Assembly: GCF_025140835.1 (NCBI RefSeq)
Contig: NZ_CP081153.1
Coordinates: forward strand, 744,001-808,000
From: Aliiroseovarius sp. M344
GTDB lineage: Bacteria; Pseudomonadota; Alphaproteobacteria; Rhodobacterales; Rhodobacteraceae
Length of the DNA stretch: 64,000 nt
Direction of reading: 5' to 3'
Shown here: piece after piece, positions 47,682 through 57,201 of the stretch
Layout of the letters: each line of letters starts with the position of its first letter
Position numbering within the stretch: position 1 is the first letter of the stretch
Program-made: the position numbers and the translations under genes
The notes under the pieces: model-generated
Told to the model about the DNA's origin: nothing
The model's database searches: none
Seen by the model: the letters and a program-made list of their open reading frames with translations, nothing else

Positions 47682-48530
47682 TCAGGCGCTTGCGGCGGCC
47701 TCGATCTCGGCGCTTTCCCAGGCAAGCAGCGCTCGTTTCACTGGAAGTCCCCAGTGATATCCGCCAAGTGCGCCGGATTTGCGCAACGCGCGGTGACAGG
47801 GAATTAGCCAGCTGACAGGGTTACGCCCAACCGCAGTCCCAACGGCACGCACAGCCCGCGGTGCGCCAATCCTTTCAGCAATTTGCGAATAGGTCGTGAC
47901 ATGACCCGAGGGGATGGCCAGCAGCGCCTCCCAAACCTTGATCTGGAAAGGTGCGCCGATCAGGTGCAGCGGGGTCATGCCGCGACCATCGAAGGCCTGT
48001 TTGACCCAGGGTTCCAACACCGTAGGATCTTCAACGAATACCGCATTGGGCCAGCGGGACCGCAGGTCGGCCATGGCCACGACCTCACCAGTTTCCGAAG
48101 TAAAACCCAATCCGCAAATACCTTTGTCCGTCCCCATCACCAATGCTGGGCCAAAGGGGCTTTCAAACCAACCCCAACGGATCGTCAGCCCGTCGCCACC
48201 TGCTGCATAGGCGCCGGGGCTCATGGCCTCCCATCGTAGGAAAAGGTCGTGCAACCGCCCTTGCCCGGACAGGCCGACCGAGTGGCTGGTTGACAAAGTA
48301 GAGAACCGCTCTTGTAGCAAGGTCTTTGCATGGCCAAGCGTCAGAAACTGTTGATACCGTTTCGGCGAAACCCCGACCCAGCGAGAGAAAACCCGCTGGA
48401 AGTGAGCCGGCGACATATCCATCTTGGCGGCCAATGCCTCAAGCGACAAAGGTTCTCCGTCGCTCGCATCGATGTGGTCGATCGCCCGGCGGATAACGTT
48501 GTAATGATAACTATCTTCCTGAAGGGTCAT
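47682..48530 (-). CDS. AraC-type HTH fused to O6-methylguanine-DNA methyltransferase
   Basis: A 282-residue DNA-repair protein. The N-terminal AraC HTH spans about residues 10-105 (LEALAAKMDMSPAHFQRVFSRWVGVSPKRYQQF); the C-terminal alkyltransferase has the acceptor Cys in SWLIPCHRALRKSGALGGYHWG and the helix GRNPVS. It resembles Ada without its zinc-binding phosphotriester domain, so it repairs O6-methylguanine but lacks the methyl-phosphotriester sensor that activates Ada. Confidence 0.9.
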   Translation of the reverse strand: MTLQEDSYHYNVIRRAIDHIDASDGEPLSLEALAAKMDMSPAHFQRVFSRWVGVSPKRYQQFLTLGHAKTLLQERFSTLSTSHSVGLSGQGRLHDLFLRWEAMSPGAYAAGGDGLTIRWGWFESPFGPALVMGTDKGICGLGFTSETGEVVAMADLRSRWPNAVFVEDPTVLEPWVKQAFDGRGMTPLHLIGAPFQIKVWEALLAIPSGHVTTYSQIAERIGAPRAVRAVGTAVGRNPVSWLIPCHRALRKSGALGGYHWGLPVKRALLAWESAEIEAAASA

Positions 48531-48663
48531 GGCGGCCTCGCTTGTTCTACGGTACCAGAATGGCGCAGATTACCAGTGTAAAGCGACCCGGAAAGTGCGC
48601 ATCCGTTCGAAATCATGAGGGAACCGCCTTGTCGGAGAGGTCAGAAAAAGGCATAGGAACGGC

Positions 48664-49308
48664 ATGGCAAAACAACTGGGATATCACCCGATCCGCGCGA
48701 TCTTTGAGCGTTTTCACGCGGCCGAGCCAGAGCCGAAAGGCGAGCTTGAGCACGTGAATGCCTACACGCTGGTCGTCGCCGTGGCGCTGTCTGCGCAGGC
48801 TACAGATGTCGGCGTCAACAAAGCGACACATGCGCTGTTCAAAATCGCCGATACTCCCGAAAAGATGCTCGCCCTTGGTGAAGATGGGTTGATTGAACAC
48901 ATCAAGACCATCGGTCTGTTCCGGCAGAAGGCAAAAAACGTCATCAAGCTTAGCCGCATTCTGGTTGAGGAATACGGCGGTGTTGTTCCGAATTCCCGCG
49001 CGGCGCTTCAATCGCTGCCGGGGGTCGGGCGCAAGACCGCAAATGTGGTTCTGAATATGTGGTGGGGCGTCCCCGCGCAGGCGGTTGACACGCATATCTT
49101 TCGTGTCGGTAACCGTACCGGAATAGCGGTGGGCAAAGACGTGAACGCGGTCGAACGCGCGATCGAAGACAACATTCCAGCTGACTATCAACAACATGCC
49201 CATCACTGGTTGATCTTGCATGGGCGCTATACCTGCAAGGCGCGCAAGCCAATGTGCGGAAATTGTATTATCCGGGATCTCTGCCCCTACGAGGACAAGA
49301 ATTTATGA
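48664..49308 (+). CDS. nth: endonuclease III
   Basis: DNA glycosylase/AP lyase removing oxidised pyrimidines. The 214-residue protein has LSAQATDVGVNKAT, the helix-hairpin-helix LPGVGRKTANVVLNM with the catalytic Lys, the Asp in AVDTHIFRV and the 4Fe-4S ligands CKARKPMCGNCIIRDLC. Its stop overlaps the start of a PfkB-kinase gene (ATGA), so both are translated together. Confidence 0.97.
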   Translation: MAKQLGYHPIRAIFERFHAAEPEPKGELEHVNAYTLVVAVALSAQATDVGVNKATHALFKIADTPEKMLALGEDGLIEHIKTIGLFRQKAKNVIKLSRILVEEYGGVVPNSRAALQSLPGVGRKTANVVLNMWWGVPAQAVDTHIFRVGNRTGIAVGKDVNAVERAIEDNIPADYQQHAHHWLILHGRYTCKARKPMCGNCIIRDLCPYEDKNL

Positions 49309-50297
49309 CGAAAAAGTACAAGGTTGTCGGCATCGGAAACGCCGTTGTGGACGTGTTGACTGTGGCAGATGACAGTTTTCTTGAAATGATGGGGATCGAG
49401 AAAGGCATTATGCAATTGGTCGAACGTGACCGTGCTGAAGTGCTTTACGGCTCTATGAAAGATCGCAAACAGGCAGCGGGCGGATCGGTCGCCAACACGC
49501 TGGCCGGGATTGGTAAGCTTGGCTTGCCGACGGGTTTTGTAGGCCGTGTACATGATGACGCGTTGGGTCATTTCTATGCCGATGCGATGGAGATGGACGG
49601 AACCCGGTTCATCAATCCGCCCGTCCCAGGCGGGGAACTTCCGACGTCGCGCTCAATGATCTTTGTATCACCAGACGGCGAACGTTCGATGAATACCTAT
49701 CTGGGTATTTCGGCTGAGCTTGGATCTGATGATGTGGACCCCGAAGTTGCGGCCGCAGCCGAGATTGTCTTTCTGGAAGGCTACCTGTTCGACAAGGACA
49801 AGGGCAAAGAGGCGTTCATAGCTATGGCGCGCGCCTGTCGCGCTGCCGGAGGGCTGGCAGGCATCGCGATCTCAGACCCATTCTGCGTCGAACGTCATCG
49901 CGATGATTTCCTGACCCTGATTGAACATCACCTTGATTATGTCATTGGTAATGAAGAAGAAATAAAATCCCTCTACGAAACGTCGGACATGGAAGAGGCC
50001 ATCGCCAGAACGGCTGCCATCTGCCCGATGGTTGTTTGCACCCGGTCGGGCGATGGGGTGTCGATCCTGGCCCATGGTGAGCGGGTGGATGTGCCGGTTG
50101 AGCGTATCGTACCAGTCGACGCAACGGGCGCTGGCGATGGTTTTGCCGCTGGGTTCCTGTACGGCCTGGCAACGGGCGCTGACATGCGCACTTGCGGCGA
50201 AATGGGCTGTGTCGTCGCCGGTGAAGTGATCCGTCATATCGGACCGCGCACGGATCGAAACCTGCTGGCGTTATTCCGCGAAAAGGGCCTTGCCTAA
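49305..50297 (+). CDS. PfkB-family sugar/nucleoside kinase (adenosine-kinase-like)
   Basis: A 330-residue ribokinase-fold kinase. AAGGSVANTLAGIGKLGLPTGFVGRV binds the substrate; VDATGAGDGFAAGFLYG holds the catalytic Asp and anion hole. The N-terminus KYKVVGIGNAVVDVL and overall pattern are closest to adenosine-kinase-like PfkB proteins, but the substrate is not certain. It is coupled to nth. Confidence 0.87.
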   Translation: MTKKYKVVGIGNAVVDVLTVADDSFLEMMGIEKGIMQLVERDRAEVLYGSMKDRKQAAGGSVANTLAGIGKLGLPTGFVGRVHDDALGHFYADAMEMDGTRFINPPVPGGELPTSRSMIFVSPDGERSMNTYLGISAELGSDDVDPEVAAAAEIVFLEGYLFDKDKGKEAFIAMARACRAAGGLAGIAISDPFCVERHRDDFLTLIEHHLDYVIGNEEEIKSLYETSDMEEAIARTAAICPMVVCTRSGDGVSILAHGERVDVPVERIVPVDATGAGDGFAAGFLYGLATGADMRTCGEMGCVVAGEVIRHIGPRTDRNLLALFREKGLA

Positions 50298-50342
50298 AAC
50301 ATCCTGTGTTGATGTCGGCGCGAGGCACGCTGCCGCGTGACC

Positions 50343-51161
50343 TCAGTCGCCCAACTTCGCATGCACCTCGTCCAAATCAATCTCGCCGATGGGCATTTTA
50401 TTGCCGGGGTTCTCGAAATCATATTTGAACAGGTCAAAATCTTTTTTGAAGATTTCGTAAACCAGATGCATCGAAAGGTCGTCGAAGTAGTCCTCGACCG
50501 GGTGGGCGCGTTTGGGACCGTGCCCTTCGCTTTCGTTGAACCGGGGGATGTCGGACAGGGCCACCGCATGTGGCGTCTCGATTGCATCGAGCACCTGTTG
50601 CATGCCGTCGTTAAACTTTTCTGTCCAGATAATATTATCGTACCGACCGCCGTTCGAGATGAACGTCGACACATGCCCTGACATGGCCGACCAATGGATG
50701 TCGGGGTCCATAGGGCGCCGCCAGCGGATCGTGTCGCGCGCGAACAACAGGAATCGGCGGAAACTCTGCACCTGATCGAATTCGAACCCATTGTCAGGGT
50801 CACCAACCTCGATCCCGTATTTTTGGATCAGAAGCGGCACCAGATTGCCGCGGTACCGCCGCCCATTTCGCTGAATGCCACAGATCTTGTCAAAGAAGCT
50901 GGACAAGATCCGGGTGTAGGGGTTGCGCACACACGTAAAAGCATAGCTTTTGTGCGCTAAGACATTGGTTTCAATCAGCTTTTGCGAGTCTTCCTGTGCC
51001 CATTTATGAAAGCGATCCTTGCTGTCATGGATGTCACCGTCAAAAAATTCGCCATGATCCGAATAATACATGATCTGGCCAATGGTCGAGCAAGCGCATT
51101 TGGGAACAACCCGATACACAACGCTTTCGCTTTCGGTCATCCAAGTACCGGGAAATCCCAT
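50343..51161 (-). CDS. sulfotransferase family 2 protein
   Basis: A 272-residue PAPS-dependent sulfotransferase of the carbohydrate type. The 5'-phosphosulfate loop is VVPKCACSTIGQIMYY and the 3'-phosphate site is FTCVRNPYTRILSSFFDKI. It has no signal peptide or clear membrane helix, so it would act in the cytosol. It is divergent from a DUF5928 glycosyltransferase gene, suggesting that the pair makes and sulfates a surface glycan. The acceptor is unknown. Confidence 0.85.
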   Translation of the reverse strand: MGFPGTWMTESESVVYRVVPKCACSTIGQIMYYSDHGEFFDGDIHDSKDRFHKWAQEDSQKLIETNVLAHKSYAFTCVRNPYTRILSSFFDKICGIQRNGRRYRGNLVPLLIQKYGIEVGDPDNGFEFDQVQSFRRFLLFARDTIRWRRPMDPDIHWSAMSGHVSTFISNGGRYDNIIWTEKFNDGMQQVLDAIETPHAVALSDIPRFNESEGHGPKRAHPVEDYFDDLSMHLVYEIFKKDFDLFKYDFENPGNKMPIGEIDLDEVHAKLGD

Positions 51162-51314
51162 TTACTCAATACCTCCTAGGTCCAATCAACGACCGATAAT
51201 ATTATTCATGTCTATACAGACCAGAAAAAAGCAAAGAAACACTGTTTATTCAATGGTCTTTCACGGTAACTATGGCCGCAGTCTTCGTGTCTACAAGGGT
51301 TCTGTGACATCATC

Positions 51315-52892
51315 ATGGCCAAAATTGCCTTCATTTTGCTTTGCCACAAAGATCCTGAGGCCATCATTAATCAGGCCACGCAGCTGACAGCTGTTGGCGA
51401 TTGCATGTCTATTCATTTCGATGCAAGCGCCAATCCCGAGCACTACCAGAAAATTCGCGATGCGCTTGCAGACAACCCCAATGTCACATTCGCGCGCAAG
51501 CGTATCAAATGCGGCTGGGGCGAATGGTCGTTGGTACAGGCGACACTGAATGCGGTCGATGCTGCGCTGGAGGCTTTCCCGCGTGCCACGCATTTCTATA
51601 TGGTGTCGGGCGATTGCATGGCGATCAAATCGGCCGAATACATGTATAGTTTTCTGGATGCCGCTGACGTCGACTATATCGAAAGCTTTGATTATTTCGA
51701 AAGTGACTGGATCAAAACCGGTATGAAGGAAGAGCGGCTGATTTATCGCCATTTCTTCAACGAGCGCAGTCAGAAACGCCGGTTTTACACCAGTTACAAC
51801 TTACAAAAGAAACTTGGTTTGACGCGCGACGTGCCGCATGATCTTCAAGTTATGATTGGTAGCCAATGGTGGTGCCTCAGACGGCGCACAGTCGAATGGA
51901 TCGTCGAGTTTACCCGCAAACGCAAAGACGTGATGCGGTTCTTCCGCACAACATGGATCCCGGACGAGACCTTCTTTCAGACCCTTGTGCGTCACCTTGT
52001 ACCAGAAACGGAAATCCGCTCGCGCACCCCAACATTTCTGATGTTTACCGACTACGGAATGCCGGTGACGTTCTATGACGACCATTACGATCTTTTGCTC
52101 AGCCAAGATTTTCTGTTTGCACGAAAAATCAGCCCCGAGGCCAAAGAATTGAAGCGCCGATTGGGTGATCTTTTTGCTGCCGAAGGGGTTTCATTCCAGA
52201 TATCCAACGAAGGACGCAGCCTTTTCAAATTCCTGACCGGGCGGGGGCGCATCGGACAGCGGTTCGCCCCGCGCTTCTGGGAAGCGGAAAGTAGCCTTGG
52301 ACGTGATCGCGAGTTGCTGATCATCGTGTCCAAGAAATGGCACGTGGGGAAACGGCTTGTCCAAAAGATCGCCCAAGTGACGGGCCTTCCGACCATCGAA
52401 TACCTGTTTGACGAAGAAAGCTGTCCAATGCCCGACTTGGGCGGGATTCAGACACGACTGGGTAAGCGGACCCGACACCGACGCGCGCTGATGCGCATGT
52501 TGTTCGACTATAACGAAACAAATCGGTTGGTGGTCTGCATGGACCCAAACAACCTTGATCTGTTGCAGGACTTCTTTTCCGACCGGTCGATAACGCGCTT
52601 GCTGGAAATCGATTGCGTTTTCTCAGATGATTATCTGCTGGGCCACGCGAAACGCGTAGGGCTGGCCGGGGACAATACACCTCAGGATGCAATCGACCGC
52701 CTGCTGCCGACGATCCGATCAGATGTGGCCTTCGAAAGTGACCAGATCCGCGACGCAGGGTTCGCCGAATTTTACCGCATGAGCGAAACGGCGAGTGTTG
52801 AGGAAAACATGGCCTCATTGGCCCGCTTCCTGTCGATCGCAGAAGACCGCGCGAAAGAGATCGCTGAACATCAACATCTTTTTGCTGACTGA
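51315..52892 (+). CDS. GT14-like (xylosyl/GlcNAc) glycosyltransferase with DUF5928 C-terminal domain
   Basis: A 525-residue protein. Residues 1-260 resemble the core-2/I-branching transferase domain: KIAFILLCHKDPEAIINQATQL, SIHFDASANPEHY, CGWGEWSLVQATLNAVDAAL, FYMVSGDCMAIKS, IGSQWWCLRRRTVEWIVEF and TWIPDETFFQTLV, the last two being typical of this family. Residues about 300-525 form the extra DUF5928 part (LIIVSKKWHVGKRLVQK...DRSITRLLEIDCVF). No membrane segment is evident. It is divergent from the sulfotransferase gene. Confidence 0.84.
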   Translation: MAKIAFILLCHKDPEAIINQATQLTAVGDCMSIHFDASANPEHYQKIRDALADNPNVTFARKRIKCGWGEWSLVQATLNAVDAALEAFPRATHFYMVSGDCMAIKSAEYMYSFLDAADVDYIESFDYFESDWIKTGMKEERLIYRHFFNERSQKRRFYTSYNLQKKLGLTRDVPHDLQVMIGSQWWCLRRRTVEWIVEFTRKRKDVMRFFRTTWIPDETFFQTLVRHLVPETEIRSRTPTFLMFTDYGMPVTFYDDHYDLLLSQDFLFARKISPEAKELKRRLGDLFAAEGVSFQISNEGRSLFKFLTGRGRIGQRFAPRFWEAESSLGRDRELLIIVSKKWHVGKRLVQKIAQVTGLPTIEYLFDEESCPMPDLGGIQTRLGKRTRHRRALMRMLFDYNETNRLVVCMDPNNLDLLQDFFSDRSITRLLEIDCVFSDDYLLGHAKRVGLAGDNTPQDAIDRLLPTIRSDVAFESDQIRDAGFAEFYRMSETASVEENMASLARFLSIAEDRAKEIAEHQHLFAD

Positions 52893-52929
52893 CCTGGCGC
52901 CCGATGCCATGCTGACCGGAGAGAACCCA

Positions 52930-53316
52930 ATGGCCTATGTCTATGACGACCAAAACATCTTTGCGAAGATCCTGCGGGGGGAAATCCCGAATGACACAGT
53001 CTACGAGGATGATTACGCGTTGGCGTTTCGCGATATCCAGCCTCAGGCCCCGGTGCATGTTCTGGTAATCCCCAAAGGACCCTATGTGACCTATGACCAC
53101 TTCGCGAACACCGCCTCTGAGGCCGAAATTGTCGGTTACACCCGCGCAATTGGCAAGGTCTGTGCGTTTCTGGGGGTTGAACCGGGTAATGGCGGGCGGG
53201 GGTATCGCACCATTGCCAATACTGGCGAGGCGGGCGTGCAGGAAGTCCCCCATCTTCACACCCATATTTTGGGCGGGCGAATGTTGGGCAGGATGCTGAA
53301 ACGCTTTGACGATTAA
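52930..53316 (+). CDS. HIT-family nucleotide-binding protein
   Basis: A 128-residue histidine-triad protein (HINT/HinT-like) that hydrolyses nucleoside phosphoramidates. The start at 52930 has GGAGAG ahead. NIFAKILRGEIPNDTVYEDD begins the fold and the triad is HLHTHILGG. It starts 37 bases after the glycosyltransferase gene. Confidence 0.92.
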   Translation: MAYVYDDQNIFAKILRGEIPNDTVYEDDYALAFRDIQPQAPVHVLVIPKGPYVTYDHFANTASEAEIVGYTRAIGKVCAFLGVEPGNGGRGYRTIANTGEAGVQEVPHLHTHILGGRMLGRMLKRFDD

Positions 53317-53385
53317 ACGGTTCTGACTTGCAGAGATATGCCGCGCTGGTATCATAGCGTGAATTGAACGAACGAGGTGTCAAAG

Positions 53386-53583
53386 ATGACCCAGACCCCG
53401 CCTGAAACAAAAGTTGTAGACAGCTACAAAGTCGCCTGTGACGGGGGCGAGGGTGCCCTTGGTCATCCACGCGTCTTCCTGCAAATCTCGGGTGAGCATG
53501 GTTGGGTTGAATGCCCGTATTGCGACTGCAAATTTGTCCATAAAGACCATACGGATAATGTTGGCGGTGGGCAGGCTGCCTAA
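53386..53583 (+). CDS. zinc-finger domain protein (NDUFS6/zf-CHCC type)
   Basis: A 65-residue protein with a C-terminal zinc site of the CHCC type: [17 protein letters not shown], then [12 protein letters not shown]. Ligands would be one Cys and His in the first half and two Cys in the second. The fold is that of the mitochondrial complex I subunit NDUFS6, and alphaproteobacterial homologues are small and cytosolic. The start is the ATG at 53386 with GAGG eight bases ahead. Confidence 0.82.
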   Translation: MTQTPPETKVVDSYKVACDGGEGALGHPRVFLQISGEHGWVECPYCDCKFVHKDHTDNVGGGQAA

Positions 53584-53624
53584 CCGGGTGCTTGCCTTCG
53601 GGTGACGAATAGACAGGACCTGAC

Positions 53625-53653
53625 AAGGCCGCGGGCAGGTGCTTCGCGGCCTT
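53625..53653 (+). terminator. hairpin before polA
   Basis: A perfect 9-bp stem AAGGCCGCG/CGCGGCCTT with an 11-base loop lies 42 bases after the zinc-finger gene; the T-run is short. Confidence 0.6.
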
Positions 53654-53699
53654 TGCTATCCGTGCTGAACTGGCGCGCGCGAACGAATGGGAGGGGCCG

Positions 53700-56495
53700 A
53701 TGAGCTTCGGTAAAGGTTGTCATCTGCATTTGGTCGACGGATCGGCCTTCATCTTCCGCGCCTATCATGCGCTGCCGCCGTTGACGCGTAAATCCGACGG
53801 GCTGCCCATCGGTGCTGTCGCGGGTTTTTGCAACATGCTGTTCAAGTTTGTCGAGGACAATACGGGCCCCGATGCGCCGACCCATGTGGCGGTGATCTTT
53901 GACTATTCAGGCAAGTCCTTTCGCAATGATATGTATCCGCTCTATAAGGCCAACCGTCCGCCCGCGCCTGAAGACCTTGTGCCCCAATTTCCCCTGACCC
54001 GTGACGCAACGCGCGCTTTCAATATCGCCTGCATTGAGAAAGAAGGGTTTGAGGCAGACGACATCATCGCGACCCTTGCCAAACGAGCCGACGAAGCGGG
54101 GGCGCGGGTGACGATCTTGTCGTCGGACAAGGATCTGATGCAGTTGGTTGGTGGTGGGGTCGAAATGCTCGACCCTATGAAAAACAAACGCATTGGCGTG
54201 GAAGGCGTCGAAGAAAAGTTCGGCGTTGGTCCGGATCGTGTTGTGGACGTTCAGGCGCTGGCTGGGGACAGTGTGGATAACGTGCCGGGCGCGCCGGGGA
54301 TCGGCATCAAGACAGCCGCTCTTTTGATCAACGAATATGGAGATCTTGAAACACTTCTGTCCCGCGCGGAAGAGATTAAACAGCCGAAACGCCGGCAATC
54401 CCTGATCGACAACGTGGATCAAATCCGCATCAGCCGCGATCTTGTGAAACTTGACGACGCCATGGATATGGACGTCGCGTTTGATGATCTTGAGTTGCGG
54501 GACCCCGAAGCAGAAACGCTTTTGACGTTCCTGGCTGAAATGGAGTTTCGCACCCTCACCAACCGGGTCGCAAACAAGCTTGGTGTCGAAAGCCCCGAGA
54601 TTAAAAGTGTCGAACCTGATGGCGGTGCAACGACGACCCTGGAAATGCCCGAGATAAATCCCGACGCCTATGAATGGGTGAAAGATGCGACGGCCCTGAA
54701 CGCATGGGTCGACCGGATCATGGCACGCGGCTATGTGGCTTTTGACACCGAAACGACCGGCCTTGACGAAATGCGGGCCGAGCTTGTCGGCATTTCGCTG
54801 GCAGTTGAGCCGGGCGAGGCGTGCTATATCCCCATTATCCACAAAGCCAGTCAGACAGATGACCTGTTCGGCGGTGCCGATCTGGCCGAGGGCCAAATGC
54901 CGTTGGATGAGGTTTTGGCGATCCTGAAACCGGTTTTGGAGGATCCCGCGATCCTGAAAATCGGCCAGAACATGAAATACGATGCGAAGATATTGGCGCG
55001 CAATGGCGTCAACATTGCGCCGATCGACGACACCATGCTGATGTCCTACGCGCAGAATGCCGGGCTGCATAATCACGGTATGGATGCGCTGTCGGATCGG
55101 TATTTGGGCCACACGCCCATCTCGATCAAATCCCTTCTTGGTACGGGAAAGTCAGCGATCACCTTCGACCGCGTGCCGGTCGAGGATGCCGTCAAATATG
55201 CGGCGGAAGATGCGGATGTTACGCTGCGCCTGTGGCATTACCTAAAGCCGCGGCTGCACAGTGCAAAAGTGACCCGCGTGTATGAGCGGCTTGAACGCCC
55301 GCTGGTGCCCGTGCTGGCGCAGATGGAGATGACAGGCATCAAGGTTGATCGCGAAGTCCTGTCGCGCATGTCCAACGCTTTCGCACAGAAGATGGCAGGG
55401 TTTGAAGCGGACCTTTATCAGATCGCCGGTAAAGAGTTTAACGTTCAAAGCCCGGCTCAAGTGGGCGAAATACTGTTTGACCAGATGGGGCTGGAGGGCG
55501 GCAAGCGTACCAAGTCCGGCCAGTGGTCAACGCCCGCCGATGTGCTGGCCGATTTGGCAACCGAGCATGATTTCGCCGCCCGTGTTCTGGATTACCGGCA
55601 GCTCCAGAAGCTGAAATCGACTTACACCGATGCTTTGCAGGATCACATCCACCCGGAAACTGGTCGGGTGCACACGTCTTACTCAATTGCTGGGGCGAAC
55701 ACGGGGCGGTTGGCCTCGACCGACCCGAATTTGCAGAACATTCCCGTCCGGTCTGAAGAAGGACGCCGTATCCGCGAAGCCTTTGTGGCCCCGGAAGGTA
55801 CCAAACTGATCAGTTTGGATTACAGTCAGATCGAATTGCGTATCCTTGCCCATGTGGCGGGGATTGATGCGCTGAAGCAGGCGTTTCGTGAAGGGCAGGA
55901 CATCCACGCAATGACCGCGTCCGAGATGTTCGACGTGCCAATGGATGAGATGACACCGGACATTCGCCGTCAGGCAAAGGCGATCAACTTCGGTGTGATC
56001 TATGGCATCTCTGGCTTCGGCCTTGCTCGGAATCTACGCATCCCGCGGGCCGAGGCGCAGGGCTTCATTGATCGGTATTTCGAGCGGTTCCCCGGAATTC
56101 GCCAGTATATGGACGACACCGTGGCGTTTGCCAAAGAACACAAACGGGTCGAAACGCTGTTTGGCCGCCAGATCCATACGCCAGAGATTGACGCCAAAGG
56201 CCCACATGCGGGCTTTGCCAAGCGCGCCGCCATCAATGCCCCCATCCAAGGCACAGCGGCGGATATCATCCGCCGCGCCATGATCCGTATGCCCGACGCC
56301 ATCGCCAAATTGCCCGCGAAGATGTTGTTGCAGGTGCACGACGAATTGATTTTTGAAGTCGAAGATGGCGCTGTGGATGAGGTGATCGAGGTCGTTCGCG
56401 GCGTGATGGAAGGTGCTGCTGAACCTGCGGTGAAGCTTGACCTGCCGCTGACGGTCGATGCAGGCACCGGCATGAACTGGGCGGAAGCGCACTGA
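53700..56495 (+). CDS. polA: DNA polymerase I
   Basis: Replication and repair polymerase, 931 residues. The 5'-nuclease domain covers about residues 1-300 (HLVDGSAFIFRAYHALPPLT, LSSDKDLMQLV, DNVPGAPGIG). The 3'-5' exonuclease begins near residue 345 with FDTETTGLDEM and retains DxE, so proofreading looks intact. Polymerase motif A is LISLDYSQIELRILAHVAG, motif B is RRQAKAINFGVIYG and motif C is LQVHDELIFEV. RBS GAGGGG precedes the ATG. It stands alone. Confidence 0.98.
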   Translation: MSFGKGCHLHLVDGSAFIFRAYHALPPLTRKSDGLPIGAVAGFCNMLFKFVEDNTGPDAPTHVAVIFDYSGKSFRNDMYPLYKANRPPAPEDLVPQFPLTRDATRAFNIACIEKEGFEADDIIATLAKRADEAGARVTILSSDKDLMQLVGGGVEMLDPMKNKRIGVEGVEEKFGVGPDRVVDVQALAGDSVDNVPGAPGIGIKTAALLINEYGDLETLLSRAEEIKQPKRRQSLIDNVDQIRISRDLVKLDDAMDMDVAFDDLELRDPEAETLLTFLAEMEFRTLTNRVANKLGVESPEIKSVEPDGGATTTLEMPEINPDAYEWVKDATALNAWVDRIMARGYVAFDTETTGLDEMRAELVGISLAVEPGEACYIPIIHKASQTDDLFGGADLAEGQMPLDEVLAILKPVLEDPAILKIGQNMKYDAKILARNGVNIAPIDDTMLMSYAQNAGLHNHGMDALSDRYLGHTPISIKSLLGTGKSAITFDRVPVEDAVKYAAEDADVTLRLWHYLKPRLHSAKVTRVYERLERPLVPVLAQMEMTGIKVDREVLSRMSNAFAQKMAGFEADLYQIAGKEFNVQSPAQVGEILFDQMGLEGGKRTKSGQWSTPADVLADLATEHDFAARVLDYRQLQKLKSTYTDALQDHIHPETGRVHTSYSIAGANTGRLASTDPNLQNIPVRSEEGRRIREAFVAPEGTKLISLDYSQIELRILAHVAGIDALKQAFREGQDIHAMTASEMFDVPMDEMTPDIRRQAKAINFGVIYGISGFGLARNLRIPRAEAQGFIDRYFERFPGIRQYMDDTVAFAKEHKRVETLFGRQIHTPEIDAKGPHAGFAKRAAINAPIQGTAADIIRRAMIRMPDAIAKLPAKMLLQVHDELIFEVEDGAVDEVIEVVRGVMEGAAEPAVKLDLPLTVDAGTGMNWAEAH

Positions 56496-56499
56496 TCCC

Positions 56500-57198
56500 T
56501 TATTCGTTCGGATCAATGCCGCGTTCAGCCAGTTGGGCGTAAAGGGCGGGCAGGCCTTTGTCGCGCTCTTCGCGAAAGGGGTCACCAGTTGTGAACGCCT
56601 CGATCCGGTCGATGCGGAACATACGAAAGTCCTCGCGCAGCTCGCACCAGCTGACCACACACCATCCGTTTTTCCACAGCCACAAAGCCAGCGGGCGGAT
56701 AACACGGGTGCTTTTGCGCGCCTCTTCGTCCGCATAGGTCAGGGCAAGGCGCAAACGGGCATCAATGGCGGCTTCGATCTGATCAATGAAATGACGGTCC
56801 CGTTCAGTGGGCATCAAATTTGGCCCGGCGTGGATTTCGACACGGTTGGCTTGCGCCTCAAGCCCCTCGGGAAGGACCGCCTTGATTTTGACCAACGCTT
56901 CAGCCGCCGCTTTTGCCATCGCCGCGCCGCCCATTCGTTCGATCAACCGCGTGCCTGCAATCACGGCCATTACCTCGTCGCGTGAAAACATCAGAGGCGG
57001 GACATCATATCCCGCCCGCATGATATAGCCGACGCCAGCTTCGCCATCGATGGGAACACCAGAACCGATCAGATCGGCAATGTCGCGATAAATCGTCCGT
57101 TCGCTGACTTCCAGAGTTTCGGATAGGTCGCGCGCGGTGGTCAGCCGACCGCCCCTTAGATGTTGAACGATCTGAAAAAGGCGGTCGGCGCGGCGCAT
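56500..57198 (-). CDS. YafY/DeoR-type regulator with WYL domain
   Basis: A 232-residue regulator. The HTH covers residues about 1-60 (RRADRLFQIVQHLRGGRLTTARDLSETLEVSERTIYRDIADL), and the WYL domain (STRVIRPLALWLWKNGWCVVSWCELREDFRMFRIDRI) starts near residue 140 and would bind a small ligand or nucleic acid. It begins three bases after a VOC-protein gene on the same strand. A 12-bp inverted repeat upstream of that gene is the likely operator. Confidence 0.88.
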   Translation of the reverse strand: MRRADRLFQIVQHLRGGRLTTARDLSETLEVSERTIYRDIADLIGSGVPIDGEAGVGYIMRAGYDVPPLMFSRDEVMAVIAGTRLIERMGGAAMAKAAAEALVKIKAVLPEGLEAQANRVEIHAGPNLMPTERDRHFIDQIEAAIDARLRLALTYADEEARKSTRVIRPLALWLWKNGWCVVSWCELREDFRMFRIDRIEAFTTGDPFREERDKGLPALYAQLAERGIDPNE

Positions 57199-57201
57199 TT
57201 C

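Noticed and set aside
53907..55112. Long open frame antisense to polA (401 codons)
   Set aside because: polA on the other strand has all catalytic motifs in place; the antisense frame has no recognisable protein features.
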